From contig NZ_SMUV01000074.1 of assembly GCF_004358185.1 (NCBI RefSeq), positions 310,001 to 374,000 of the forward strand: DNA of 64,000 nucleotides, read 5' to 3'. Source of the DNA: Antarcticimicrobium luteum. GTDB taxonomy: Bacteria; Pseudomonadota; Alphaproteobacteria; Rhodobacterales; Rhodobacteraceae. Made by a program: the position numbers and the translations under genes. A model generated the notes under the pieces. That model was given only the letters and a program-made list of their open reading frames with translations, searched no databases and was not told the origin of the DNA. Shown piece after piece: positions 33,348-43,532 of the stretch; position 1 is the stretch's first letter; every line of letters begins with the position of its first letter.

Positions 33348-33878
33348 TTATGCCGTCAGCGCGCGGACTCGCCGCGCCAGCCAGTCCAGATCCGGGTCAC
33401 TCAGACCGATCTCGGTCAGATGGCGGGCGGTGTTGTAAAGGTACTCGGTATTCGGCCCGCGCCCGCCCACCGCGCGGGCGATGATCCGCGCCTGATCCTC
33501 CAGTTCCAGCCCGCCGCAATACTGGTCGTGATCCGGGTCGACCACATAGGTCACCGCCTCGACGGCGGGGCCGCCGGGCATCTGGACCTCAACGCGTTTT
33601 TCGAGATAGGCCGAGGAAATCAGCTCGCGCTCGCGCAGATAGGCCAGCGTTCGCTCTTCCTGTCCCTCGGCCACGGCCAGCGCGAGCCCGGCACAGCGCG
33701 CGCCCGGGGCGGCGTCGAGCGCCAGCACAAGGCCAGGCTCGGCCTCGGTGCCGCGATGGTGGATCGAACGCATGCAGAACGACCGGTGAAAGTCCCGAAG
33801 CTGCGCCACCTCGCGCCGGGCCACGTCAAAGCCCGGGTTCCAGAGCAGCGATCCGTATCCGAACACCCACATCGTCAT
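33348..33878 (-). CDS. ChaC-type gamma-glutamylcyclotransferase
   Basis: A 176-residue enzyme of the ChaC family, which releases 5-oxoproline from glutathione. The N-terminal WVFGYGSLLWNPGF signature begins almost at the start codon, which is why upstream starts are rejected; YLREREL, VEAVTYVVDPDHDQYCGGL and GPNTEYLYNTARHLTEIG are also characteristic, with the catalytic Glu in the middle of the fold. It acts in cytosolic glutathione turnover. Confidence 0.9.
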   Translation of the reverse strand: MTMWVFGYGSLLWNPGFDVARREVAQLRDFHRSFCMRSIHHRGTEAEPGLVLALDAAPGARCAGLALAVAEGQEERTLAYLRERELISSAYLEKRVEVQMPGGPAVEAVTYVVDPDHDQYCGGLELEDQARIIARAVGGRGPNTEYLYNTARHLTEIGLSDPDLDWLARRVRALTA

Positions 33879-33957
33879 GCGGCTTTCCCCTGACTGTTCC
33901 CGCCCCCCTGTAAACACCAGAACCGGGGCGGGAAAAAGGGGGCCGCGCCAGGGTCCG

Positions 33958-34881
33958 TCAGCGGCAATAGGGGCCGCTGCGATAGCGGGCGACATCGACG
34001 TGGAAATGATCGCGGTGATACCCGTCGGCCTTTGGTCCCAGCACGGTACCGAACGGGCCGCAGGCCGTTTTCCAGACCTCTCGAAGAGGTCGCAGCGTGG
34101 TGCCCCGGCCCCAGCCCTTGAGCACGGTGATCACCTCGCCGTCGCGCATGGTAAAGGCCGAGATGTCGATCGCCTGCGCCCGGCCGTGTTCCGAGATCTT
34201 TGCGCCGGGGCGGTTGTTGCGGGTGCGGCAGGCGTAATGGGCGGCGACGCGCATTTCGACCACCGGACCGCGACGGCGGAAGGCGGGCTTTACCCCCCGC
34301 TCCACCCAGGTTTTCAGCGCGCGAGCGGTGTCGCAGGTCATGATCGCCTGCTGGCTCAGTCGCACGCCGGCCACCTCGCGCACGCGCACCGTATCGGTGG
34401 CTCCGCAGCCGCGCAGTTTGCCCTTCACCGCGCCCAGCTTGTCGCCCTGGATGTCGATGTCGCCGCAGACCGATCCCTTGCGCCGCTTGAGCCGTTTGAA
34501 AAACACCTTTTCCTCCAGCCCGTCGGGACGCGACAGCGGCAGCGGAGAGCGGTCGGGACTCAGAAACGGCAGGCTGGCCGGGCGCACCGCCGCGCTGGTC
34601 ACCTGGGCCGAGGGCGGGCGCAGCCTTGGCGACCGCTGCGGTGGCGGCACCGGCGCCGCGCCAGCCACCGGCGCCGTCTCTTCGGGACGCGGGTGCGGGC
34701 GCAGTGCCGGCAGGGCCGCCTCGTCCGGAGCCGCCTCGTTCGGCGCCGCCTCAGCGGATCCGCGCAGCGGCGGGCGCGGCGACTGGTCCGGCGCGCGGGC
34801 GAACGCAGGCTGCTGCGCCAGCAGCGACAGGCCGAGCGTCAGAGTCAGGCCCAGCGCCGCCGCCAGCCGGCGGCCGGTCAT
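33958..34881 (-). CDS. Extensin-like C-terminal domain protein
   Basis: A 307-residue exported protein: signal peptide (to about residue 28), a Pro/Arg/Ala-rich linker to about residue 130, then the extensin-like domain with four to six cysteines: GSVCGDIDI, RGCGATDTVRV, MTCDTARALKTWVE, SEHGRAQAIDISAF and DHFHVDVARYRSGPYCR. The H and D residues resemble those of D,D-peptidase-like metalloenzymes, but activity is unproven. The start overlaps the tyrA stop by 4 bp. Confidence 0.85.
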   Translation of the reverse strand: MTGRRLAAALGLTLTLGLSLLAQQPAFARAPDQSPRPPLRGSAEAAPNEAAPDEAALPALRPHPRPEETAPVAGAAPVPPPQRSPRLRPPSAQVTSAAVRPASLPFLSPDRSPLPLSRPDGLEEKVFFKRLKRRKGSVCGDIDIQGDKLGAVKGKLRGCGATDTVRVREVAGVRLSQQAIMTCDTARALKTWVERGVKPAFRRRGPVVEMRVAAHYACRTRNNRPGAKISEHGRAQAIDISAFTMRDGEVITVLKGWGRGTTLRPLREVWKTACGPFGTVLGPKADGYHRDHFHVDVARYRSGPYCR

Positions 34882-35804
34882 TTCCCGGCCCTTTTGGCGC
34901 GACCGAAATCGGGGGCATCGGTATCCTGCCCGGCCTCGATGATGCCCCGGCGGATGGCGCGGGTGCGGGTGAAATAATCGAACAGATGCTGGCCGTCGCC
35001 GGTGCGGATGGCGCGTTGCAGCGCGAACAGCTCTTCGGTGAAGCGGCCGAGGATCTCCAGCGTCGCGTCCTTGTTGGTCAGGAACACGTCGCGCCACATG
35101 GTCGGGTCCGAGGCCGCAATGCGGGTGAAATCGCGGAAACCCGCGGCGGAGTACTTGATCACCTCGCTGTCGGTGACCCGGCGCAGATCGTCAGCGACAC
35201 CCACCATCGTATAGGCAATGAGGTGCGGCGCGTGGCTGGTGACCGCGAGGACCAGATCGTGATGCTCGGCGTCCATCTCGTCGACATGGGCGCCCATCCC
35301 CTCCCACAGGGACCGCAGCCGCGCCACCTGCCCGGACGAGCGGCAGTCCACCGGAACCAGCAGGCACCAGCGGTTGTCGAACAGCTCGGCAAAGCCGCTT
35401 TCGGGGCCGGAATGCTCGGTGCCCGCCAGCGGGTGGCCGGGGATGAAATGCACACCCTCGGGCAGTTCCGGCGCCACCGCGTCAATCACGTGTTTCTTGA
35501 CCGACCCCACGTCGGTGACCGTGCAGCCGGGCTTCAGTGCCGCGGCGATCTCGCGCGCAACCGCGCCCATGGCGCCGACCGGCACCGCCAGCACCACCAG
35601 ATCGGCGTCCGCGACGGCCTCGGCGGCGCTGTCGCAGACCCGGTCGCAGAGGCCGATGCGGCGGGCGGTCTCGCGGGTTGCCTCGCTGCGGGCATAGCCG
35701 GTCACCTCGCCCGCCAGCCCGCCGCGTTTCATCGCCCAGAACATCGACGAGGCGATCAGCCCCAGTCCGATCAGGGCGACACGATCATAGATCGGGGCGC
35801 TCAT
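34878..35804 (-). CDS. tyrA: Prephenate/cyclohexadienyl dehydrogenase
   Basis: A 308-residue NAD(P)-dependent enzyme of tyrosine synthesis, oxidising prephenate (or arogenate). The Rossmann motif ALIGLGLIASSM is at residues 10-21; VTDVGSVKKHV, IPGHPLAGTEHSGPES and TSHAPHLIAYTMV are TyrA signatures. The stop codon of hisC overlaps its start by 4 bp, so hisC, tyrA and the extensin-like gene are cotranscribed. Confidence 0.93.
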   Translation of the reverse strand: MSAPIYDRVALIGLGLIASSMFWAMKRGGLAGEVTGYARSEATRETARRIGLCDRVCDSAAEAVADADLVVLAVPVGAMGAVAREIAAALKPGCTVTDVGSVKKHVIDAVAPELPEGVHFIPGHPLAGTEHSGPESGFAELFDNRWCLLVPVDCRSSGQVARLRSLWEGMGAHVDEMDAEHHDLVLAVTSHAPHLIAYTMVGVADDLRRVTDSEVIKYSAAGFRDFTRIAASDPTMWRDVFLTNKDATLEILGRFTEELFALQRAIRTGDGQHLFDYFTRTRAIRRGIIEAGQDTDAPDFGRAKRAGK

Positions 35805-36883
35805 GCCTGCTCCCGCCATCTGGTCAGGGTCTCGATCACCCGGCCGGTCTGTTCCTCATCGCCCACGGTGATGCGCAGCGCCTCGGGGAAACCATAGCCG
35901 GTGACCCGGCGCAGGATGATGCCGTCGTCTTGAAACATCTGATCGACCGCCGTCGCCTCCTCGGCGTCGGCAAAACGGGCCAGAACGAAATTGGTATGGC
36001 TGTCGTCGCAGGCCACCCCAAGCTGCCGGATCGCGCCGACCAGCCGCGCCCGTTGCTGCGCGTTGAGCGCGGTGCAGGTTTCGACCCAGTCGCGGTCGCG
36101 CACCGCGGCCTCGGCCACCGCCAGCTGCACCCCGGACAGGTTGAAGGGCTGGCGAATCCGGGTCATCACCTCGATCAGCTCCCTGGGTCCATAGCCCCAG
36201 CCGATCCGCAGCCCGCCCAACCCATAGACCTTGGAGAAGGTGCGGGTCATGATCACGTTGGGCCGCGCCCCGGCCAGCGCCGCGCCGCCGTCGAACCCCT
36301 CGGCATATTCGGTATAGGCGCCGTCGATCACCAGCAGCACATGCGCGGGCAGGCCATCGGCCAGCCGGTCAAGTTCGCCCGCGGGCAGGATCGTACCGGT
36401 CGGGTTTCCCGGGTTTGTCAGCAGCACGATCCGGGTCTTGTCGGTCACCGCTGCCAGAATGGCGTCGACGTCCACCCGCCGCTCGGCCTCGGGGACGCAG
36501 ACCGGCGTCGCCCCGGCCATATGGATCAGCACCGGATACATGGAAAACCCGTGTTCGGTGTGGATGATCTCATCCCCGGGGCCGGCAAACGCCTGGCAGA
36601 CGAATTGCAGCACCTCGTCCGAGCCGACGCCGCAGATGATCCGCGCCGGGTCGAGGCCGTGCACCTCGCCGATCGCCTGGCGCAGATCGGCATGGTCGGT
36701 GGAGGGATAGCGATGCAGGGTCTTCGCCGCCTCGGCCAGGGCGGCCTGGGCCGAGGGCGGCGCGCCCAGCGGATTCTCGTTGGAGGACAGCTTGAGCACA
36801 TCCGTCCGCCCGCCGATGGTGGCCTTGCCGCCCTCGTAGAGGGCAATGTCCATGATACCGGGCTGCGGTGTGATCTTGCGCAT
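35801..36883 (-). CDS. hisC: Histidinol-phosphate aminotransferase
   Basis: A 360-residue class II aminotransferase with LSSNENPLGAPPSAQAAL, the cofactor-phosphate loop GVGSDEVLQFVCQAF, VLLTNPGNPTGTI, DGAYTEYAEGFDGG and the PLP lysine in RTFSKVYGLGGLRIGWGYG. Placed beside tyrA, it may also transaminate aromatic substrates, as HisC proteins in such hisC-tyrA pairs often do. Confidence 0.94.
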   Translation of the reverse strand: MRKITPQPGIMDIALYEGGKATIGGRTDVLKLSSNENPLGAPPSAQAALAEAAKTLHRYPSTDHADLRQAIGEVHGLDPARIICGVGSDEVLQFVCQAFAGPGDEIIHTEHGFSMYPVLIHMAGATPVCVPEAERRVDVDAILAAVTDKTRIVLLTNPGNPTGTILPAGELDRLADGLPAHVLLVIDGAYTEYAEGFDGGAALAGARPNVIMTRTFSKVYGLGGLRIGWGYGPRELIEVMTRIRQPFNLSGVQLAVAEAAVRDRDWVETCTALNAQQRARLVGAIRQLGVACDDSHTNFVLARFADAEEATAVDQMFQDDGIILRRVTGYGFPEALRITVGDEEQTGRVIETLTRWREQA

Positions 36884-36946
36884 TCTCGGGGCTCCTTGCT
36901 GGGCCCCGTTCTATCGTCCCCGCCGGTCAGAGAAAAGCGGCAAAGC

Positions 36947-38380
36947 TCACGCCGCGGCGGCCTTGCGCAGCCGGAACTGCGCCGTCTCCGGGTCGACGTC
37001 ATAGAGCGCGGCGTAACGCGGCGCCTGCGCGGCCAGTTCGGCGACGCTGTCGATGATATAGCGCACCGTCGCCTGCGTCATCATGTAGGACAGGTTCAGC
37101 CGCACCCAGCCGGGTTTCAAAAGCTCCCTGCCGGCGCGCAGATCGGCATGCAGCGTCTCGGACTCGGCCTGGCCTATCCCGAGCAGCCGGTGCGCATAGG
37201 GCCCCGCACAGGCGCAGCCGCCGCGCGCCTGAATGCCGTAGATGTCACTGAGCATCCGGGTAAAGAGCTGCTGATGCACCGGCGCGCCGTCCGGCCCGGT
37301 CACCCGGAAGGAAAAGATCGGCAGGCGCGGCGCCCGGCGCGGACCCAGAATGTCGATCTGCGGGTTGCCGTCCCATCCGGCCCAGGCCATGGCGGCATAG
37401 CGGGCCTCGCGCGCCCGGATCTCATCCTCACCCACCGCCGCCTTGACCAGAAAGGCCAGCGCGGCACGAATGTCGCCGATCACGTTGGGCGTTCCGGCCT
37501 CTTCGCGCGCGGCCAGATCATCGAAATAGCCGTGCCCCCAGGGCGAGACGAAACTGACGGTGCCGCCGCCCGGCCAGCTGGGCGCGCGCCGCCGCACCGA
37601 TCCCCGGTTTACCACCAGCACGCCCGAGGCACCCGGTCCGCCCGGAAACTTGTGCGGCGAGACCACGATGGCAGCCTTGGCCACCGCGCCGTTGCCCCCC
37701 ATGTCGATGGGCAGGTAGGGTCCGCCGCCAGCATAATCCCAGGCGGAAAGCGCCCCATGCTCCTGCAACAGGCGGGTGACCGGATCGGGGTCGGTCAGAA
37801 GGCCGGTGACATTGGAAGCGGCCGAAAAGCTGCCGATCTTCAGATCGCTGCCGGCATGATCCTGCAGCCGCGCGCGCAGATCGCCAAGGTCGACACCGCC
37901 CCCCGGCGCCTCGGCGATCTCGACCACCTCGGCGCGGCTTTCGCGCCAGGGCAGGATGTTCGAGTGGTGCTCATACGGCCCGATGAAAACAACCGGCCGG
38001 TCAGCCTCGTTCACTCCCCAGAGGCTGACCAGCCGGTTGAGACCCGCGGTGGCGCCCGACCCGGTGAAGATCACCGCATCGTCTTCCGTGGCGCCGACAA
38101 GGCGGGCAATCCGGGTCCGGGCCCCGGCCCGCAGCCGGGTGATGTAGGAACCGCAATAGGACGCTTCGGTATGGCTGTTCGCGTAGAACGGCAAAACCCG
38201 CCTGGCGACGAAATCCTCGACCTGGCGCATGGCGCGGCCCGAGGCCACGTAATCGGCGTAGACCAGCGGAACATCGCCCCCCAGGGCGGGGATGCGGATG
38301 CCCTCTCCGATCACGCCTTCGCGCAGGGTTCCGTCCCGGGCCTGGGCCTCGATTTCGGACTGGAACTGATCAAGGATCAT
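36947..38380 (-). CDS. Class V aminotransferase-fold PLP enzyme (cysteine desulfurase-like)
   Basis: A 477-residue PLP enzyme of the SufS/NifS fold. N-terminal YADYVASGRAM replaces the LDxAA motif; FTGSGATAGLNRLV binds cofactor phosphate, EHHSNILPWR is the His-containing motif, and Lys244 in SPHKFPGGPG is the PLP lysine. The loop ARGGCACAGPYAHRLLG has Cys389 and Cys391 where desulfurases carry the persulfide cysteine. The natural substrate is unknown. An Lrp-type regulator is divergent 103 bp upstream and may control it. Confidence 0.82.
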   Translation of the reverse strand: MILDQFQSEIEAQARDGTLREGVIGEGIRIPALGGDVPLVYADYVASGRAMRQVEDFVARRVLPFYANSHTEASYCGSYITRLRAGARTRIARLVGATEDDAVIFTGSGATAGLNRLVSLWGVNEADRPVVFIGPYEHHSNILPWRESRAEVVEIAEAPGGGVDLGDLRARLQDHAGSDLKIGSFSAASNVTGLLTDPDPVTRLLQEHGALSAWDYAGGGPYLPIDMGGNGAVAKAAIVVSPHKFPGGPGASGVLVVNRGSVRRRAPSWPGGGTVSFVSPWGHGYFDDLAAREEAGTPNVIGDIRAALAFLVKAAVGEDEIRAREARYAAMAWAGWDGNPQIDILGPRRAPRLPIFSFRVTGPDGAPVHQQLFTRMLSDIYGIQARGGCACAGPYAHRLLGIGQAESETLHADLRAGRELLKPGWVRLNLSYMMTQATVRYIIDSVAELAAQAPRYAALYDVDPETAQFRLRKAAAA

Positions 38381-38483
38381 CTGTGGTCTCCTGCGTCTGC
38401 TCCGGGATGATTACCCGGCCACAGCGCGGCGGGATCACCTATTTTTGCTGATTTCCCGGATTTTTTGTGTCATATGACCCGAT

Positions 38484-38945
38484 ATGAAAAAAAATACAGA
38501 TCATATAGACCGCGCCCTGCTGCGCGCCCTTCAGGCCGACGCCAGCCTGTCCCAGCGCGATCTTGCCGACCGGGTGGGCATTTCGCAGAACGCCTGCTGG
38601 CGGCGGCTGAAACAGCTGACGGCCCAAGGCATCCTTCAGGGCTCGGCGGCCCGGTTGAACCGTCAGGCGCTGGGGCTGGATCTGGTGGTCTTCGTCATGC
38701 TGCGCACGCGGCACCACTCTGCCGACTGGCTGCGGACCTTTCGCCGCCACGTGCTGACCATCCCCGAGGTGGTCGATTTCCACCGCATCGGCGGAGACTA
38801 CGACTATCAGCTGAAGGTGGTGACGCAGGACATGGCCAGCTATGACCGGGTCTACCGGCGGCTGATCGAAGGGGTCGAGCTGGACAGCGTGACCTCGTAT
38901 TTCGCCATGGAGGCGATCGCCGAGGGCCGATCGCTGCCGCTGTGA
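38484..38945 (+). CDS. Lrp/AsnC family transcriptional regulator
   Basis: A 153-residue regulator. The winged helix-turn-helix is at residues 6-60, with LSQRDLADRVGISQNACWRRLKQLTAQGIL; the C-terminal RAM ligand-binding domain spans about 70-145 (VVFVMLRT, FHRIGGDYDYQLKVVTQDM). Such proteins usually respond to an amino acid and control the adjacent divergent gene, here the class V PLP enzyme. A GTCATATGAC palindrome lies 6 bp before its start codon. Confidence 0.92.
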   Translation: MKKNTDHIDRALLRALQADASLSQRDLADRVGISQNACWRRLKQLTAQGILQGSAARLNRQALGLDLVVFVMLRTRHHSADWLRTFRRHVLTIPEVVDFHRIGGDYDYQLKVVTQDMASYDRVYRRLIEGVELDSVTSYFAMEAIAEGRSLPL

Positions 38946-38957
38946 GTGAAAACGGGA

Positions 38958-38982
38958 AAAGCCGCCCCGGCGGAGCGGCTTT
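38958..38982. terminator. Bidirectional terminator between the Lrp gene and rpsD
   Basis: Stem AAAGCCGC/GCGGCTTT with a 9-base loop lies 12 bp after the Lrp-type stop codon. A second hairpin, GGCCCGG/CCGGGCC at 39006-39022, follows rpsD directly. Confidence 0.6.
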
Positions 38983-39030
38983 CCAGAGATATGCAGAAGA
39001 TCGGAGGCCCGGAAACCGGGCCGTCCCGGA

Positions 39031-39651
39031 TCAGTTCTGCGCGTAGAATTCGATGACCAGATGCGGTTCCATCATCACCGGATAGGGCACATCGCCCAGC
39101 GCCGGGGTGCGCACAAAGGTCGCGGTCATCTTGGAGTGGTCGGCCTCGATATAGTCGGGCACGTCGCGCTCGGCCAGTTGGGTCGCTTCGAGCAGCGCCG
39201 CCATCTGCTTGGACTTTTCACGGACCTCGATCACGTCACCCTCTTTCACGCGGTAGGAGGGGATGTTGACGCGCTTGCCGTTCACCAGCACGTGGCCGTG
39301 GTTCACGAACTGACGGGCGGCGAAGACGGTCGGCACGAATTTGGCGCGGTAGACGACGGCGTCCAGGCGGCGCTCCAGCAGGCCGATCAGGTTTTCACCG
39401 GTATCGCCCTTGACCCGCTCGGCTTCGCCGTAGATGCGGCGGAACTGCTTTTCGGTCAGGTCGCCATAGTAGCCTTTCAGCTTCTGCTTGGCGCGCAACT
39501 GGATACCGAAGTCGGACAGTTTGCCCTTGCGGCGCTGGCCGTGCTGGCCGGGGCCGTATTCGCGGCGGTTGACCGGGGATTTCGGACGACCCCAGATGTT
39601 TTCACCCATCCGGCGGTCAATTTTGTACTTGGCAGAGGTGCGTTTGGTCAC
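39031..39651 (-). CDS. rpsD: 30S ribosomal protein S4
   Basis: A 206-residue primary 16S rRNA-binding protein. The S4 RNA-binding domain includes [51 protein letters not shown] (about residues 90-140); the N-terminal [31 protein letters not shown] is typical of alphaproteobacteria. It is a single-gene unit with a good promoter and a long leader. Confidence 0.98.
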   Translation of the reverse strand: MTKRTSAKYKIDRRMGENIWGRPKSPVNRREYGPGQHGQRRKGKLSDFGIQLRAKQKLKGYYGDLTEKQFRRIYGEAERVKGDTGENLIGLLERRLDAVVYRAKFVPTVFAARQFVNHGHVLVNGKRVNIPSYRVKEGDVIEVREKSKQMAALLEATQLAERDVPDYIEADHSKMTATFVRTPALGDVPYPVMMEPHLVIEFYAQN

Positions 39652-39771
39652 CGTCTGATCTCCTTCGTTTGTGGCGCCGCCCGGGGGCGGCTATGAAGGG
39701 CGTTGTCCTCTTGAGGTTTCCCCCATGACAGGCATCCCCTCGCGGGGGCCACCAACACCAATGAAGCCGCG

Positions 39772-39799
39772 CTTATATCGGCGGCGCGGCGAGAGTCAA
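39772..39799 (-). promoter_or_regulatory. Sigma-70 promoter of rpsD
   Basis: On the minus strand TTGACT (39799-39794), a 16-bp spacer and TATAAG (39777-39772). The predicted start site leaves an untranslated leader of roughly 110 bases that includes GC-rich hairpins. The rest of the 295-bp gap up to the DUF1330 gene shows nothing further. Confidence 0.68.
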
Positions 39800-39946
39800 C
39801 AGCACTCTGCGCGAATGGCTGCCCCGGTTCGGATGCGACCGGCTCTTCGCTGCATGACCCGCGGTAATCTTCTGCTACAATCGGCCACGCCCAGGCGATC
39901 TTCCGACCGGACGTGTCTGGCCTTTGTTCTATCGAAAGTGAAGCCC

Positions 39947-40234
39947 ATGCCAGCCTATGTGATTTTTGATGTCGAGATTACCGATCCCGACCGATACCAG
40001 GACTTCATGCTTGGGGTGAAACCGGCGTTGGAAGCCGCCGGCGCGAAGTACCTCTCTCGCGGCGGCGCGCATAAGGTCTACGAAGGCGACTGGGAGCCTC
40101 GCAGAATCGTCCTGATTGAGTTTCCGTCGCTTTCGCACTGGGAGGAGTTCTATAACGGCAAGACCTATCAGGATCTGAAGGCCATCAGGGATGCCTGCAG
40201 TTCCGCACGCCTTGTCGGAGTTGAAGGTCTCTAG
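39947..40234 (+). CDS. DUF1330 domain protein
   Basis: A 95-residue ferredoxin-like-fold protein. AYVIFDVEITDPDRYQDFMLGVKPALEAAGAKYLSRGG and VLIEFPSLSHWEEFYNGKTYQDLKAIRDACSSARLVGVEGL match DUF1330, small cytoplasmic proteins related to dimeric alpha/beta-barrel enzymes; function unknown. The start is set at MPAYV, the usual family start. Confidence 0.88.
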   Translation: MPAYVIFDVEITDPDRYQDFMLGVKPALEAAGAKYLSRGGAHKVYEGDWEPRRIVLIEFPSLSHWEEFYNGKTYQDLKAIRDACSSARLVGVEGL

Positions 40235-40265
40235 CAACCGCCGCCCCTCAGGCGGACCAGCCGCC

Positions 40266-41330
40266 CTAGGCCGCCTCATGCATCAAGATCGCGGCCTCCG
40301 ACCGGGACAGGTTGCGCCGCGCGAAGGGGCCGTAAACGTGCGGATCGGCCTCCAGCCCGGGCAGATGGTCCAGCAGACGGGCACGGTCCCGCTCGCCCAA
40401 GGTGCCCAGGTCGGCATTGGCGGGATGGAAGCTTTCGGTCTCCACCCCGTTGGCCACCAGGATCTCGTGATTGGGCAACAGCAGGTGCACATAGGTCACC
40501 TCGCGCATGGCGTGATCCTGGATCACCGTGTTGCCGTTGATCAGATCGCGCGCCGCGACCAGCACCTCGTCGGTGTTGAACAGCGCGTGGGCCGCCCTGC
40601 CCCGCACCAGCATCCGGTGCTCGGGCGAGACCAGCAGCGACTGGTCCGGGCGTTCGATGCCCAGCGATCCGGGCCGCAGTCGCACCGGCCGCAGATGCGG
40701 CGTCACCTTGAGCCGAGCCCCGGTGATCCGCCGGCTGCCGAGCCACAGCACCGGCTGCGCACCGCTGTCGCGGGTCTGGACATAATCGCCCTGCCGCAGA
40801 TCCTCGACCCGGCGCAGACCCTTCGGCGTCTCCAGCCGGGTGCCCGGTGTAAAACAGATCACCCCTCCGCGCGTCTCATCCGACAGGCGCGGCGCGGGAT
40901 CGCTCAACGTATGCCGCACCACCCAGAGATCGCAATGCCGTGGCGGCAACATGTCCAGGAACATCAGCAGCGGCGGCCGTTCCGGCCCGGCCGCTATCAC
41001 GGTAACGGTATAGCTGCGGGCGCCGTCGGTGACGACAAAATACCGCTCCATCAGCGGATCGTCGACGTCCACCGCCGACAAATCGGTCGTCTTGCGCACC
41101 GCCGCGCCGACCAGGCGCCGCACCGTTCGCGCGGCGCGCTTGCGTATCTCGGCCTCTCCGTCCGCCCCGTCCAGTCGCAACAGCCCGTTCGGCCCATCCA
41201 CCCGCACGGTATCCCCGCGCCAGGACCACGCCGCACCTGTTTCCAGGGCCTCCACGGGCGCATCTTCAAGCCCGTCGATCTCTGTCTGCGACCAAGAAAT
41301 GACAAACGTGCCGCGAAAGCCCGTTTTCAT
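40266..41330 (-). CDS. Hint-domain (Hedgehog/intein-like) protein
   Basis: A 354-residue protein. Residues about 160-310 form a Hint domain: GGVICFTPGTRLETPKGLRRVEDLRQGDYVQT with the N-terminal catalytic Cys, then DQSLLVSPEHRMLVRG, VLVAARDLING and YVHLLLPNHEILVANGVETESFHP. The N-terminal 150 residues are unassigned. Hint proteins are abundant in Rhodobacteraceae and may self-process or be secreted; no signal peptide is seen. The start MKTGFRG is chosen over an upstream in-frame ATG that adds 41 residues. Confidence 0.82.
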   Translation of the reverse strand: MKTGFRGTFVISWSQTEIDGLEDAPVEALETGAAWSWRGDTVRVDGPNGLLRLDGADGEAEIRKRAARTVRRLVGAAVRKTTDLSAVDVDDPLMERYFVVTDGARSYTVTVIAAGPERPPLLMFLDMLPPRHCDLWVVRHTLSDPAPRLSDETRGGVICFTPGTRLETPKGLRRVEDLRQGDYVQTRDSGAQPVLWLGSRRITGARLKVTPHLRPVRLRPGSLGIERPDQSLLVSPEHRMLVRGRAAHALFNTDEVLVAARDLINGNTVIQDHAMREVTYVHLLLPNHEILVANGVETESFHPANADLGTLGERDRARLLDHLPGLEADPHVYGPFARRNLSRSEAAILMHEAA

Positions 41331-41474
41331 CTGCCTGTATGCCTGCCTTGGTTTCTTGTTTTGCCAAACGTTAACAAACCGAAACGAAGGAAGGAAGAAG
41401 ATTTGATTTCCGAGGTTTAGAGTGTGATCTTTAAGTGTCAGCCGCGCGCGCAAGACGCGCGCAGCCCCCCCAGA

Positions 41475-42808
41475 TCAGTCGTCCCCCTGCACCGGAAGGT
41501 GCACGATGGCCTCGAACCCCGCGGACTGACCGATGCGCGGCGAATGGAGGGTCAGGCGGCTGCCGCTGCGCTCGGCGATCGCCTGAACGATGGCAAGGCC
41601 CAGTCCGCTGCCGTCGCCGATGGCCCCGGCGCGCTCGAACCGGCCGGTGAGCCGGGCCAGAATCTCCGGCGGCACCACCGGACCGTCGTTGGCGACGCTG
41701 AAACGCCCGGTCCCGGTCAGGGTCACCTCCACCCGCCCCTCCGGCGCGCCGTGACGCAGCGCGTTCTCGATCAGGTTGCGGCAGAGAATGCCGAAGGCAT
41801 CGGGATCGAGATCGGACAACACCGGCCGCGCCGGCAGGGTCAGCGCGATCCGCCCCGCCCCGGCGCCGCGGCCGATATCCTCGGCCATGACCCGCGCCAC
41901 CGGACGCAGGTCGGAAGGATGGTTCATCCGCAGCCTGCCGCCTTCGGCACGGGCCAGCTGCATCAGCCGTTCAGACAGCCGGGTCAGGCGTTTGAGCGTC
42001 GCCTCGATATCTCCGGCCCGCTGCAGGACCGCCGCATCGCCGGTCTCGGCCCGCAGCCGCTGGAGCTGGGCGATGGCACCCGCGAGCGGTGTGCGCAGCT
42101 CATGCGCGGCATTGGCGGCAAAGCTGCGTTCGGCCTCGAAGGCGGCGTTGAGACGGGACAGCAGCGCGTTGACCGTCTCGGCGACCGGGACGATTTCGGA
42201 CGGCAGTTCGCGCAGCGGCACCGGCGAGAGATCCCGCCCGTGCCGCGCCGCCAGCGCATCGCGGAAGCGCCGCAGCGGCGCCAGGCTGAGCCGCAGGGCG
42301 AAGACCACGGCGATCAGCGCGATCGGCACCACCACCAGAATCGGCAGGCCCAGCGCCCATTGCAGCTCCCGCGCGACGCGGGCGCGATGTGACAGCGGCT
42401 CGGCCACAGTGATGCGAATGCTCCCCTGCAGGGCGGCGTCACTGTAAAACCGGTGCGTCGCCGTTTCCTGAAAGCCCGGCCCGTCATAGGCCGGAAACAC
42501 CGAAGAATCGGCGCGGTGCGACTGCAACAGGATCCGGTCCGCCTCGTCGCGCACGATATAGGTGAAATACTCCTCGTGCTCGCGGATCGCGCCCAGCCGC
42601 TGGGTCACCCCGGCCTCTTCGCGCCCGACCACATCAAGCACGGCGACCGGCAGGATGCGCTGCGCCGTCTCCATCAGCGCGGCGTCGAACACCTCGTCCA
42701 TCTCGTCGCGCAGCATCAGCAGGGTGACCGAGGCCACCGCGATCCACAGCACCACCAGCAGCAGCCCCAGGCTGAGCCCCACCCGCGCCTGAAGACTGCG
42801 CGGCGCCC

Positions 42809-42812
<4 letters not shown>
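41475..42812 (-). CDS. Two-component sensor histidine kinase
   Basis: A 445-residue inner-membrane kinase of the QseC/TctE type. Two transmembrane helices (about 10-32 and 152-175) flank a 120-residue periplasmic sensor. The H-box is AANAAHELRTPLAGAIAQLQRL, followed by the N-box LIENALRHGAPEG and the G-box GDGSGLGLAIVQAIAERSG. The gene overlaps the end of the response regulator by 4 bp. The divergent PepSY/cytochrome/ApbE genes are its probable targets. Confidence 0.93.
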
Positions 42813-43468
<656 letters not shown>

Positions 43469-43532
43469 GAACCGTTCAAATCCTTGTCCTGCATCGCCGG
43501 GGGACGCGATGGTCTTTTGCTATGCGTGCCTG

